Below are positions 24,469-33,928 of a stretch of DNA of 64,000 nt, in pieces. A program made the position numbers and the translations under genes. The notes under the pieces were generated by a model. That model worked only from the letters and a program-made list of their open reading frames with translations, had not been told where the DNA came from and did no database searches. How positions within the stretch are numbered: the first letter of the stretch is position 1; the number at the start of each line of letters is the position of its first letter. Source of the DNA: JBKECF01 sp047974375 (GTDB taxonomy: Bacteria > Bacillota > Clostridia > Lachnospirales > CAMZNU01); the NCBI GenBank assembly GCA_047974375.1, contig JBKECF010000002.1:32026-96025 (forward strand). The letters run 5' to 3'.

Positions 24469-24497
24469 TTGTATAAGTAAAAAAATCAAATTATAAT
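24469..24497 (+). promoter_or_regulatory. Promoter of the AfuA-like transporter operon
   Basis: -35 TTGTAT (24469-24474), a 17-base spacer and -10 TATAAT (24492-24497), about 55 bases before the binding-protein start. The rest of the 322-base gap 24232-24553 shows nothing else I can name. Confidence 0.65.
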
Positions 24498-24553
24498 TTC
24501 CTTGTAGAAATTTAACATAATAAAATTAGTAAAAATCACAAAAGGAGTGAATT

Positions 24554-25585
24554 ATGAAGTTCAAAAAAATTATATCCATTAGTTGCTCGATAATCACAGC
24601 AATGTCACTTTTAGCAGGGTGTGGTTCAAAACCAGCATCAGAAGGTAATGCCGAAACAAGTAAAGAGTTAATCCTTTACTCTCCGCACCCATTAGAATTC
24701 ATAGAACCATTAGTTAATGAATACGAAGTCATAAGCGAAGTTAAAGTAGAGGTTGTTGCCGCTGGCACTGGTGAACTGTTAAAGAGGATAGAGTCGGAGG
24801 CAAGCAACCCTTTAGGTGATGTGCTATGGGGAGGTTCATTAACTTCCGTAAGTTCCTATGGCGATTATTTCGAAAATTATTTATCAGCAAACGAAGAATT
24901 TATGGCAGAACAACACAAAAACACAGAAGGTTTTTTAACTAGATTTTCCGATATACCAAGTGTTTTAATGGTGAATGATAATTTAATTGGTGACATTCAA
25001 GTAAATGGTTATGAAGATTTATTAAATCCAGAACTAAAAGGTAAAATTGCTTTTGCTGATCCATCTAAATCATCATCATCATTCGAACAATTAATAAATA
25101 TGCTTTACGCCATGGGTAATGGCAATCCAGAAGATGGCTGGGAATATGTGAGTAAATTAATTGATAATTTAGATGGTAAACTATTAAGTGGATCTTCTGC
25201 TGTTTATAAGGGCGTAGCCGATGGAGAGTATACAATTGGTTTAACATTTGAAGAAGGTGCTGCCAAATTTGTGCAAAGTGGTTCTCCTGTTAGTCTTGTG
25301 TATATGGAAGAAGGGGTTATATCTAAGGCAGATGGCGTTTATATAATTAAAGATGCTACTAACAAAGAAAATGCTCAAAGTTTTGTTGACTTCCTTACAA
25401 GTAAAGAAGCTCAAACAATTATGTCGGAACAATTAAATAGACGTTCCGTTAGAACCGATGTTGCTCCGCCGTCATATTTGAAATCTACAGAAGATATTAA
25501 CCTTATATATGACGATGTTCAATATGTTACAGAAAACAAATCAAAAATATTAGAAAAGTTTAGTGACATTTTTACAAGCAATTAA
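24554..25585 (+). CDS. AfuA/FbpA-like ABC transporter substrate-binding lipoprotein
   Basis: A 343-residue lipoprotein with lipobox LLAGC (Cys23). It belongs to the ferric-ion/sugar-phosphate branch of binding proteins (LYSPHPLEFIEPLVNEY; DVLWGGSLTS). The adjacent tyrosine pair that holds iron in FbpA is absent (no Tyr-Tyr anywhere), whereas AfuA-type relatives bind hexose phosphates. Together with the downstream two-component system and phosphohexomutase this favours a phosphorylated sugar over iron (inference). A hairpin at 25592-25627 separates it from the ATPase gene, allowing more binding protein than transporter. Confidence 0.87.
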   Translation: MKFKKIISISCSIITAMSLLAGCGSKPASEGNAETSKELILYSPHPLEFIEPLVNEYEVISEVKVEVVAAGTGELLKRIESEASNPLGDVLWGGSLTSVSSYGDYFENYLSANEEFMAEQHKNTEGFLTRFSDIPSVLMVNDNLIGDIQVNGYEDLLNPELKGKIAFADPSKSSSSFEQLINMLYAMGNGNPEDGWEYVSKLIDNLDGKLLSGSSAVYKGVADGEYTIGLTFEEGAAKFVQSGSPVSLVYMEEGVISKADGVYIIKDATNKENAQSFVDFLTSKEAQTIMSEQLNRRSVRTDVAPPSYLKSTEDINLIYDDVQYVTENKSKILEKFSDIFTSN

Positions 25586-25591
25586 ATTAGG

Positions 25592-25627
25592 CTGTCGGTT
25601 AGTCAAATGACTGCTGACAGTTTTTTT
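25592..25627 (+). terminator. Attenuating terminator inside the transporter operon
   Basis: CTGTCGGTTAGTCA-AA-TGACTGCTGACAG followed by seven T. It lies between the binding-protein and ATPase genes and probably lets part of the transcription through. Confidence 0.8.
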
Positions 25628-25645
25628 ACTAAAAGGGAGGTCAAA

Positions 25646-26746
25646 ATGAGCGTAAATATAAAAATTGAAAATGTTCTAAAAAAATACGGGGAAACAGTTG
25701 TAATTCCAAACCTAGAAGCCGAAGTAAAGTCGGGAGAATTTTTTACTCTCCTCGGGCCTTCTGGTTGTGGTAAAACTACATTATTAAGAATGATTGCAGG
25801 TTTTAATACCATAGAAGGTGGTTTAATTAAGTTTGATGATAGTATTATTAACGACATACCAGCACACAAGAGAAATATAGGAATGGTATTCCAAAACTAT
25901 GCGATTTTTCCTCATTTAACTGTGCGTCAAAATATTGAATACGGATTAAAAATAAGGAAACTAGACAAAGTAAAAATACAAAAAGAAGTTGATAAAATAC
26001 TAGACATAGTAAAAATTAAGGAACATGAACATAAACTACCTGAAAAGCTTTCTGGCGGACAACAACAAAGGGTGGCTCTGGCACGTGCAATTGTTATATA
26101 TCCTACAGTTTTATTAATGGATGAACCTCTATCAAATTTAGATGCAAAGTTAAGGCTTGAAATGAGAAGTGCCATAAAAGAAATACAAAAGACTATTGGA
26201 ATTACAACAGTTTATGTAACTCATGATCAAGAAGAAGCCTTAGCTATATCCGATAGAATAGCTGTAATGAATAAAGGTGAAATAGAGCAAATAGCAAGGC
26301 CAGAAAGTATTTATACAAGACCTTATAGTGTTTTTGTATCAAACTTTATTGGCAGTTCAAATTTATTTAAAGGGAATTTAACTAAAAAAAATCACAGTTG
26401 GGAAATAACTCTAAAAAATGGAAGTATAATAACAATGACAAATATAATTGATGATACCCCAAATGGAGAAGTTTGTATTTGCATTAGGCCTGAGGAATGG
26501 CGTATTGAATCTAATGGTATGGAAGGAAAAATCCTAAATAAAACTTTTTTAGGGAAATACATCAACTATAGTGTGAAAATTGAAAATAACATTATAGAAT
26601 TAAGCCAAGATATTGGTCAGACAGAAGAAATATATAAAGAGGGCGATAAAATCAAACTATTGCCAAACACTTCAAAAATAAATATTTTTACAGCTGAGGG
26701 TACAAAAAATTTAATTAAAGGAGTTGTTAAATATGAAGAATACTAA
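25646..26746 (+). CDS. ABC transporter ATPase (FbpC/AfuC type)
   Basis: A 366-residue ATPase: Walker A GPSGCGKTT near residue 37, Q-loop (MVFQNYAIFPHLTV), signature LSGGQQQR, Walker B ILLMDEP-type (VLLMDEPLSNLDA), and H-loop (VTHDQEE). A C-terminal TOBE-like regulatory domain spans about 250-366. It powers import through the fused permease that follows. I chose ATG 25646 after GGGAGG over an in-frame start at 25607, which lies in the terminator hairpin. It overlaps the permease gene by 14 bases. Confidence 0.95.
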   Translation: MSVNIKIENVLKKYGETVVIPNLEAEVKSGEFFTLLGPSGCGKTTLLRMIAGFNTIEGGLIKFDDSIINDIPAHKRNIGMVFQNYAIFPHLTVRQNIEYGLKIRKLDKVKIQKEVDKILDIVKIKEHEHKLPEKLSGGQQQRVALARAIVIYPTVLLMDEPLSNLDAKLRLEMRSAIKEIQKTIGITTVYVTHDQEEALAISDRIAVMNKGEIEQIARPESIYTRPYSVFVSNFIGSSNLFKGNLTKKNHSWEITLKNGSIITMTNIIDDTPNGEVCICIRPEEWRIESNGMEGKILNKTFLGKYINYSVKIENNIIELSQDIGQTEEIYKEGDKIKLLPNTSKINIFTAEGTKNLIKGVVKYEEY

Positions 26747-28385
26747 AATTAAATTTGATTTTTGGACTAATATAAGTATTGTAATAGCCTGTCTTTTTTT
26801 GCTATTTTTAATTTACCCCCTATTCTCTTTGTTTATTAGCGGTTTTCAAAATAGTACAGGTCAATTTTCCCTAGAGCACTTTATTAAGTTTTTTACAAGA
26901 AAATATTATTACAAAGCTCTCTTAAATAGCTTTATGGTAACAATATGTACCACTTTTTTAGTTGTAATAATCGGTGCACCTCTAGCTTACCTTACATCCG
27001 CTTACAAAATAAAAGGAAAACAATTTTTAGATATTTTAATAATAATATCGATGCTTTCGCCTGCTTTTATAGGCGCATACTCCTGGATTATTCTATTTGG
27101 AAGAAGTGGAGTTGTTACTAAATTTATAGAAAGTCTATTTGGATTTACTATGCCCTCAATATATGGGTTTGGTGGCATTCTAATAGTAATGACCTTAAAG
27201 TTGTATCCGTTTATTTATCTCTATACAACAGGAGCTTTAAAAAAATTAGATGCATCTCTAATTGAGGCTGCAGAAAGTTTAGGTTGTAGCCCCTTAAAAA
27301 AAGTATCTACAGTGGTAATTCCTTTAATTACTCCTACTATATTAGCCAGTGGATTACTTGTTTTTATGAATGCTTTGGCAGATTTTGGCACACCTATGCT
27401 AATAGGTGAAGGTTTTGTTGTTATGCCGGTTTTAGTTTACAACGAATTTATAAGCGAGGTTGGTGGAACAGTAAATTTCGCTGCCGCTATTTCTGTAATA
27501 ATGGTAGTAATAACAATAGGTGTATTTTCTCTGCAAAAATATATTGTAAATAAAAAATCTTTTACCATGAACTCTCTTAGACCCATTCAACCAAAGGAAT
27601 TAAAAGGCATACATAAAATATTAGCGCATACTTTTGTATATCTTATTGTATTTTTATCAGTTATTCCTCAATTAACAGTTATTTTTACATCTTTTAAGGC
27701 AACAAAAGGGTCGGTTTTTGTACCTGGTTTTAGTTTAGATAGCTATAAAACTGCTTTTTCTAAATTAGGAGAACCTATTGTAAATACATATATTTTTGGG
27801 TTTATTGCTATTATTTGCGTTGTTGTTTTAGCCATATTTATTGCATATATTGTTATAAGAAGAAAAAATCCATTGACTACTTTAATAGATTCGGCTTCCA
27901 TGTTGCCTTATATTATACCTGGTTCTGTTCTTGGTATAACTCTTTTGTTAGCTTTTAACGAAAGGCCGTTATTATTAAGTGGCACATCTTTTATAATGAT
28001 ACTAGCTTTTGTAGTAAGACGTTTGCCTTATACCCTTAGATCAAGTGCAGCTATTCTATACCAAATAAGCCCAAGTATGGAAGAAGCAGCTATTAGCCTA
28101 GGGGATTCAAGTATAAAAGCATTTTTTAAAGTTACTGTTATTATGATGTTACCAGGGGTTATGTCTGGAGCGATTATGAGTTGGATTACTATTATAAACG
28201 AACTTAGTGCATCTGTAATTTTATATACTGCTAATACAAGAACAATGTCCGTTACGGTTTATACAAATGTAATAAGGGCAAGCTATGGTAGTGCTGCAGC
28301 TGTGGCCACTATATTAACAATAACTACAATTATATCCTTAATTGTATTCTTTAAAGTTTCTGGTAAAAAAGATATTGGGCTATAA
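26733..28385 (+). CDS. ABC transporter permease with two fused membrane domains (FbpB/AfuB type)
   Basis: A 550-residue permease with about 12 helices in two homologous halves. Each half has an EAA loop: EAAESLGCSPLKKVSTVVIP near residue 190 and EEAAISLGDSSIKAFFKV near 455. Fused halves are typical of ferric and hexose-phosphate transporters. The start ATG 26733 has AAGGAG nine bases before it; an in-frame TTG at 26724 is too close to that site. It completes the transporter. Confidence 0.94.
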   Translation: MKNTKIKFDFWTNISIVIACLFLLFLIYPLFSLFISGFQNSTGQFSLEHFIKFFTRKYYYKALLNSFMVTICTTFLVVIIGAPLAYLTSAYKIKGKQFLDILIIISMLSPAFIGAYSWIILFGRSGVVTKFIESLFGFTMPSIYGFGGILIVMTLKLYPFIYLYTTGALKKLDASLIEAAESLGCSPLKKVSTVVIPLITPTILASGLLVFMNALADFGTPMLIGEGFVVMPVLVYNEFISEVGGTVNFAAAISVIMVVITIGVFSLQKYIVNKKSFTMNSLRPIQPKELKGIHKILAHTFVYLIVFLSVIPQLTVIFTSFKATKGSVFVPGFSLDSYKTAFSKLGEPIVNTYIFGFIAIICVVVLAIFIAYIVIRRKNPLTTLIDSASMLPYIIPGSVLGITLLLAFNERPLLLSGTSFIMILAFVVRRLPYTLRSSAAILYQISPSMEEAAISLGDSSIKAFFKVTVIMMLPGVMSGAIMSWITIINELSASVILYTANTRTMSVTVYTNVIRASYGSAAAVATILTITTIISLIVFFKVSGKKDIGL

Positions 28386-28411
28386 ATCTTAGTTAAAAGG
28401 TAGGTAAACAC

Positions 28412-30205
28412 TTGTACAAGAAAAAACCATACTCTGAATCTTCCCTATGGGAAAACTGCAATGGTGGCCAACCTTCACTGGTCGGAAACTCCGTTTCCTG
28501 CTCGTGTATGCGACCAACACCACGGTTCTACAGAGAATATATAAGAATAACAATATATAAAAAATCCATTGCTGTTTTAATGTTTACAATGGCAATTATA
28601 TTAGCAATTTTACTTCTTGGATATTTCTACAATGTATCTACCAATGTTAAAAAAGAAAATAATAATAAAAGACTTAGTATTATAGAAATATTATCAAAAA
28701 GTGAGGATTTTTTAATAAATACAGACATTGACCTTACAAAAATAGACGGAAAATATGAACTAAACAAAAAAAGATCCATCTACGAAAAGTTTTATAACAC
28801 CTTTGAAAAAAGTCTAGTTAAACCGAATATATATATCTTCACTTCAGATAATATAAATTTATTAAATAAATATATAACTATACCAAAAGGGGTAAAAATA
28901 TATAGTAAAAATTGGGGCGTTTTTAGGGAACTAAATAACAGCGATAATGTAATAACAACAGTTGCAGTTGATACTGCCCATAGCAAAAAACTTAGATATT
29001 TAAAACTAGGTAGAACTATAAAAAAAGACAGCACTGTTGTTGGATATGTATTTTTAACTTTTGAAGAAAAAGAGGTGGTAAAGCTTTTTGAGAAATATAC
29101 AACAGAAACTACTATCACTGATGAAACTGGAAGCTTTTTTTATAATCAAATAGGTATTCCAAGTAGAATCTATAATAAAATAAGCGATGCATTTGGGCAC
29201 AAAGATGGAATAGTTACTTTAGAAAAAAATAAATGCTATATAAATTTTTTAGAACTAGATAAATATGGATTGGTCTTGTACTCAGGCGATGATTTTAGCA
29301 ATATGAGGGAACTACTATTAGGGGCGTTTATTGTTTTTTTAGTAATCCTTTTTGTACTTTGTTTAAGTTTATACTATGGTACAAATAGTATTTCAAAAAT
29401 AGGCACACAGCATTTAGATGAACTAAGAAAAGCTTTCCTTGTAGCAGAAGATGGAAACTTAGACGATTATTCTTTTAAAAGCTCTTACAATGAGTTTTTG
29501 TTAATTGAAGACTCCTATAATACAATGCTGAGAAGTTTAAGAAAACAAATAGAAAGAAATAAAGAAATTTCATATATTTTAGTTAATACAACAATTAGTG
29601 ATTTAAAAGCGCAATTCGAACCACATTTTTTATTTAATACATTGGAAACTATAAGAGTTATGTGTAAAATTGACCCTAAAGTTGCCGAAAAAATGATTTT
29701 GAAATTATCAAGGCTATTAAGGTATAGTTTAAACTATCGCTTTGAAGATGTTAGACTTGACCGAGATATAGTAAACATAGAAAATTACCTGTCTATATTA
29801 AAATTTAGATTTAACAAAAAGTTTAAATATGAAATAAAAATTGACCAAGAAGTAAAAAGTTGCTTAATCCCAAGGTTAATTGTGCAACCCTTAATAGAAA
29901 ATTCAGCAAAATATGGCATGGGTGAAAATAATATTTTGAATATAGAAATATCCGCATATAGATATGAGAACTCGCTTATTATAGATTGCACAGATAACGG
30001 AGTGGGTATAGAAGAGAATAAACTAAATGAAATTCGGGAAATGATGAAAAATGGACAAAACACTTCAGAGCATTTTGGAATTTATAATATTCATCGAATG
30101 CTAATTTTAAAATACGGAGAAGAATATGGTTTGGAAATTTCCAGCGAAAAAAATGTTAAGACATTAGTAAGGGCTACATTGCCATATATTAGTGGGGAAG
30201 AATAA
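28412..30205 (+). CDS. YesM/LytS-type sensor histidine kinase
   Basis: A 597-residue membrane kinase. The first helix is at about 50-75, an extracellular sensor region runs to about 300, and a second helix (LLLGAFIVFLVILFVLCLSLYYG) follows. The histidine-kinase domain has the His box LKAQFEPHFLFNTLETIRVM, N box (PLIENSAKYGMGENN) and G box (DCTDNGVGIEENK). The TTG start at 28412 has a plausible AAAGGTAGG site. Codons 6 to about 43 lie in a palindromic repeat (28432-28540), so the N-terminus looks repeat-derived. The stop overlaps the ATG of the response regulator (TAATG). Confidence 0.92.
   Translation: MYKKKPYSESSLWENCNGGQPSLVGNSVSCSCMRPTPRFYREYIRITIYKKSIAVLMFTMAIILAILLLGYFYNVSTNVKKENNNKRLSIIEILSKSEDFLINTDIDLTKIDGKYELNKKRSIYEKFYNTFEKSLVKPNIYIFTSDNINLLNKYITIPKGVKIYSKNWGVFRELNNSDNVITTVAVDTAHSKKLRYLKLGRTIKKDSTVVGYVFLTFEEKEVVKLFEKYTTETTITDETGSFFYNQIGIPSRIYNKISDAFGHKDGIVTLEKNKCYINFLELDKYGLVLYSGDDFSNMRELLLGAFIVFLVILFVLCLSLYYGTNSISKIGTQHLDELRKAFLVAEDGNLDDYSFKSSYNEFLLIEDSYNTMLRSLRKQIERNKEISYILVNTTISDLKAQFEPHFLFNTLETIRVMCKIDPKVAEKMILKLSRLLRYSLNYRFEDVRLDRDIVNIENYLSILKFRFNKKFKYEIKIDQEVKSCLIPRLIVQPLIENSAKYGMGENNILNIEISAYRYENSLIIDCTDNGVGIEENKLNEIREMMKNGQNTSEHFGIYNIHRMLILKYGEEYGLEISSEKNVKTLVRATLPYISGEE
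28432..28540. repeat. Palindromic repeat family D, copy 1, inside a kinase gene
   Basis: Contains TTCCCTATGGGAA, GGTCGGAAACTCCGTTTCC and GTGTATGCGACCAACACCAC followed by GGTTCTACAG. The last part matches the reverse complement of the copy at 33605-33712. It reads in frame into the kinase. Confidence 0.65.
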
Positions 30206-30960
30206 TGCACAAAGCTATAATAGTAGAAGACGAAGATATTATAAGGAAAGGTATGTTACTAGCCATAGACTGGAACAAGTTCGGCTTTAACGTAGTTTCA
30301 GAAGCTTCAAATGGCAAGGAAGGCCTTGAAATTATTTTAAAAGAAAAGCCGGATTTAGTAGTAACAGACATAAAAATGCCGGTAATGGATGGCTTAACAA
30401 TGATTGCTAAAGCACAAAAAGGACATACTTTTAAAGCCATTATATTATCAAGTTACGGTGAGTTTGACTATACAAAGAAGGCTATAAATTTGCAAGTATA
30501 CGACTTTTTAATGAAACCCCTAGATGAAACAGAGCTAGAGGAAATATTAATAAAGTTGCAAAATAGTTTGAACAAAGATAAAAAATATCATAGTTTTTTT
30601 GACATAGAGTATTATAAGTTAAAAGTAAATAATAAAAATTCATATACATATAAAGTTATAGAAATAATAGAAAAAAATTATAATCAAAAATTAAGCATTG
30701 AGCAAATTTCTGACGAATTTGGTGTTAGTAATAGTTATTTAAGTAGGAAATTTAAAAAAGCTACTGAACATACTTTTTTAGAATTTTTAAATAAATATCG
30801 AATAGAACAAGCTCTGGAACTAATGAAAAATCACGAACTTAAAATTTATGAAATTGCTGATAAAACAGGATTTACAGATTATAAACATTTCTGTAGTGTA
30901 TTTAAAAAATACTTAGAACACTCTCCAACAAACTATATAAAGGATAGGTTAGGAGGTTAA
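30205..30960 (+). CDS. YesN-type response regulator with AraC DNA-binding domain
   Basis: A 251-residue regulator. The receiver has the acid pocket (E8, D9, E10), phospho-acceptor Asp55 (VVTDIKMP) and Lys104 (KPL). An AraC domain at about 150-250 has both helix-turn-helices (FGVSNSYLSRKFKKAT; TGFTDYKHFCSVFKKYL). It is translationally coupled to the kinase and sits between the transporter and a phosphohexomutase, so it probably activates this locus when the kinase senses the external substrate. Confidence 0.95.
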   Translation: MHKAIIVEDEDIIRKGMLLAIDWNKFGFNVVSEASNGKEGLEIILKEKPDLVVTDIKMPVMDGLTMIAKAQKGHTFKAIILSSYGEFDYTKKAINLQVYDFLMKPLDETELEEILIKLQNSLNKDKKYHSFFDIEYYKLKVNNKNSYTYKVIEIIEKNYNQKLSIEQISDEFGVSNSYLSRKFKKATEHTFLEFLNKYRIEQALELMKNHELKIYEIADKTGFTDYKHFCSVFKKYLEHSPTNYIKDRLGG

Positions 30961-30962
30961 AG

Positions 30963-32381
30963 ATGATTAAATTTGGAACAGGTGGCTGGCGTGAAATAAT
31001 AGGTGATAAATTTACAAAAAATAACATAAGAATAATTGCAACAGCTCTTACAAAAATGATGAAAGATGAAAATAAACAGGAAAAAGGTTTTATAGTCGGA
31101 TATGATAGAAGGTTTTTATCCAAGGAAGCTTGTATTTGGATTAGCGAAATCATGGCAGGCCAAGGTATAAAAACTTTTATTGTACCCTATGGAGCACCAA
31201 CACCATTAATAATGTATGCTGTAAAAGATTTATGCTGTGATTATGGGGCGATTGTAACAGCCAGTCATAATCCGGCGATATATAATGGTATAAAACTATT
31301 TACAAGGGGTGGTAAAGATGCCAACGAGGTTGTTACCGCAAAACTGGAAACATATATAAACTCGTTAATTTCGGCAGAAGTTAAAATATTAGATTTTGAA
31401 AAAGCAAAAAAAATCGGTTTAATAGAGGAAATAAATCCACAAAATAAATATATTGATTCCATTATCAATTGGATAAACTTAGAGGAAATTAAAAAAAGAA
31501 ATATTAAAATAGTATTAGACCCAATGTACGGTGTATCTAAAAATGCCTTGTTAACTATACTTTTAACATCAAGGTGTTATGTGGATGTAATTAACGAAAA
31601 CCATGATACCTTATTTGGGGGAAGAATACCGGCTCCATCCGAGAAGGCCCTTAAGGCATTAAAAAATAATGTAATAGATAAAAAAGCTGATATAGGAATA
31701 GCAACAGATGGAGATGCTGATAGAGTTGGTGTTATTGATGAGAATGGAAATTTTTTACATCCAAATAAAGTTTTGGTTTTAATATATTATTATTTATTAA
31801 ATTACAAAGGCTTAAAAGGTGGAGTTGTAAGAAATATAGCCACAACACATTTGTTGGATAAAATAGCCAAGGCAAGAGGAGAAAAAGCTATAGAAGTACC
31901 TGTAGGATTTAAACATATAACAAAGGGCATGGAAGATATTGATGCAATTATAGGAGGTGAATCATCTGGTGGACTTACTATTGCTTCCCATATAAAAGGT
32001 AAAGATGGTATATTGGCGTCAGCAGTATTAGTAGAAATGATTGCCGTTACTAAAAGAAGTTTAAGTGATATATATAAGGAAATTACATCTCTCTACGGCG
32101 ACTACTATATGGTGGAAAATCAATATGAATTCACAGCACATAAGAAAAATGAAATGATGAATACACTATTTGTAGAGAAAAGACTTCCCGAGTTTTTTGT
32201 AGAAGTAGAAAAAGTTTCATACTTAGATGGTGTTAAAGTTTATTTTAAAAATGATGGATGGATAATAATTAGATTTTCTGGAACAGAACCATTACTACGA
32301 ATTTTTTGCGAAATGTCTACAATAGATGATGCTACAAAAATTTGTAATATAGTAGAAAAATTTTTAGATTTAAGAATTTGA
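30963..32381 (+). CDS. Phosphoglucomutase/phosphomannomutase family protein
   Basis: A 472-residue alpha-D-phosphohexomutase that moves phosphate between C1 and C6 of a hexose. Active-site Ser101 is in TASHNP, the metal loop is DGDADRVG (near 245), the sugar loop GGESSGG and the phosphate loop RFSGTEPLLRI (near 440). It begins two bases after the response-regulator stop with an AGGAGG site, so it belongs to the transporter operon, which fits import of a phosphorylated sugar (inference). Confidence 0.94.
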   Translation: MIKFGTGGWREIIGDKFTKNNIRIIATALTKMMKDENKQEKGFIVGYDRRFLSKEACIWISEIMAGQGIKTFIVPYGAPTPLIMYAVKDLCCDYGAIVTASHNPAIYNGIKLFTRGGKDANEVVTAKLETYINSLISAEVKILDFEKAKKIGLIEEINPQNKYIDSIINWINLEEIKKRNIKIVLDPMYGVSKNALLTILLTSRCYVDVINENHDTLFGGRIPAPSEKALKALKNNVIDKKADIGIATDGDADRVGVIDENGNFLHPNKVLVLIYYYLLNYKGLKGGVVRNIATTHLLDKIAKARGEKAIEVPVGFKHITKGMEDIDAIIGGESSGGLTIASHIKGKDGILASAVLVEMIAVTKRSLSDIYKEITSLYGDYYMVENQYEFTAHKKNEMMNTLFVEKRLPEFFVEVEKVSYLDGVKVYFKNDGWIIIRFSGTEPLLRIFCEMSTIDDATKICNIVEKFLDLRI

Positions 32382-32451
32382 CAAGGCTTATAATTTATAT
32401 TAGATTAAAATTATTTAAAAAGAATATAAAATAGACAGATTCGAGGTTAAC

Positions 32452-33588
32452 ATGAAATCCTATTTACCAAATGATATAAAAGACCAAAACAGAAAAATTA
32501 TATATGATATTTTATTAAATAATCCACCTATAGCAAAAATTGAGATTTCAGAAATGACAACTATGAGCCTAGTTACAGTTGGAAAAATTATAGATTATTT
32601 TGAAAGTATAGGTATACTAACTCATTCCAATGAAAATAGAGAGGGTGCTAGAGGTTTAGGAAGAAAGAGAAACTTATATGACTTTAATCCTAATTCTTTT
32701 ATGAGTATAGGAGTACAAATTATCGATGGAAAAGTTTCGGCTGTACTTCTAAATTTAAAGCAGGAAGTTATAGATAGTTTAACCATTAAAAAACTAATTT
32801 ATTTTTGGGATGACCAATTATCTTTAGTACTGCATAAAATAAAAAATCACTTCCAAGAAAAATTAATACAATATAATGCTAAATTACTAGGTATAGGTAT
32901 AGCTGTAGACGGTGGCATTAATACATATAAAGAAATAATAAGAATGAAAGTTAGCTATGCTGAGGAAAAGGAATTTAATTACCATGAAATTATTAAAACC
33001 TTAGAAAAAGAATTGCAATTACCTATATTTTTAGAAAATGATGTAAATGCGTCTGTTTTTTGTGAATTTAACCAACTTGAAGTTAATGATTTATTAGAAA
33101 TAGCTTTAAACAACGGTATTGGGGCTGGAATTATTTTAAATAAAAAATTATATAGAGGTAATAATTCTGGAGTTGGGGAATTAGAATTTATGTGTTTCGA
33201 CTTAGATTATGTTGCCATGCCCACATCTGTCGGTTGGTTAGAAACTAAGTTGAACATTAGGTATTTAGAGAAAAGATTTAATATTGATTTTAATAATATA
33301 AAAAATTCAAAAAAGGAAAACATTTACGAATGCGTAGAGTATGTATCAAAATATATAGCTTTAACAATATGTAACGCAGTGAGCTTATTAGAGATTTCAA
33401 ATATTGTTTTAAGTGGGCCAGTAATAAAGTCTATGCCCGAGGAAATTATCGGAAAAATAGAAGAATATATTTTTAGATACACTGGCTGGAAGTTTAATGT
33501 TTTTTTCAGCACTATAGAATTTTCTAGTGCCATAGGTGCAGGATTATTATTAATTGAAAATGAGCTTTCACAAATTATATTTGGATAA
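32452..33588 (+). CDS. ROK-family transcriptional regulator
   Basis: A 378-residue protein with an N-terminal winged helix (about 15-70: SEMTTMSLVTVGKIIDYFESIGIL) and a ROK sugar-kinase-like domain (GIGIAVDGGI, LENDVNASV, NNGIGAGIIL). The Cys-rich zinc motif of most ROK proteins (CxCGxxGCxE) is missing; the matching region reads ELEFMCFDLDYVAMP. It is therefore an atypical NagC/XylR-type repressor. It follows the phosphohexomutase after 70 bases and may regulate the same sugar-phosphate locus. Confidence 0.88.
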   Translation: MKSYLPNDIKDQNRKIIYDILLNNPPIAKIEISEMTTMSLVTVGKIIDYFESIGILTHSNENREGARGLGRKRNLYDFNPNSFMSIGVQIIDGKVSAVLLNLKQEVIDSLTIKKLIYFWDDQLSLVLHKIKNHFQEKLIQYNAKLLGIGIAVDGGINTYKEIIRMKVSYAEEKEFNYHEIIKTLEKELQLPIFLENDVNASVFCEFNQLEVNDLLEIALNNGIGAGIILNKKLYRGNNSGVGELEFMCFDLDYVAMPTSVGWLETKLNIRYLEKRFNIDFNNIKNSKKENIYECVEYVSKYIALTICNAVSLLEISNIVLSGPVIKSMPEEIIGKIEEYIFRYTGWKFNVFFSTIEFSSAIGAGLLLIENELSQIIFG

Positions 33589-33604
33589 AATATTTTTAAG
33601 TTAA

Positions 33605-33712
33605 AAAGGGGGCTGTTTTGAAATAAAAACATTCCCTGCAGAACCGTGGTGCTGGCTGCATACACGCAAAGCGTTTAGTTTTGCTGAAAGCAAAATTCAG
33701 AAATCAAAAGGT
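33605..33712. repeat. Palindromic repeat family D, copy 2
   Basis: Starts GGGGGCTGTTTTGAAATAAA, then CAGAACCGTGGTGCTGGCTG, and ends TTTTGCTGAAAGCAAAATTC. The end module recurs at 39328-39344 (TTTTGCTGGAAGCAAAA) and the middle matches, inverted, the copy in the kinase gene. Confidence 0.65.
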
Positions 33713-33740
33713 AATATTTAAATATTTTATATGAAAATAC

Positions 33741-33771
33741 AAAAAGAGCGATGGGTTTTCGCTCTTTTTTT
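33741..33771 (+). terminator. Terminator after the ROK regulator
   Basis: AAAAAGAGCG-ATGGGTTTT-CGCTCTTTTTTT. A second inverted repeat, TTATTTTTGTGGA/TCCACAAAAATAA, follows at 33777-33803. Confidence 0.82.
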
Positions 33772-33928
33772 CTATTTATTTTTGTGGATTTTTCCACAAA
33801 AATAAAAGCTAATCCTAAACTCGATTTCAAAGGTGCAATAAAAACCCTATAAATTAGCCATATATTTGGCGCCACTTAATTTTATACTATTCTTAGTATA
33901 TTATAACTCCGCAGCCCCTGTATTTACA

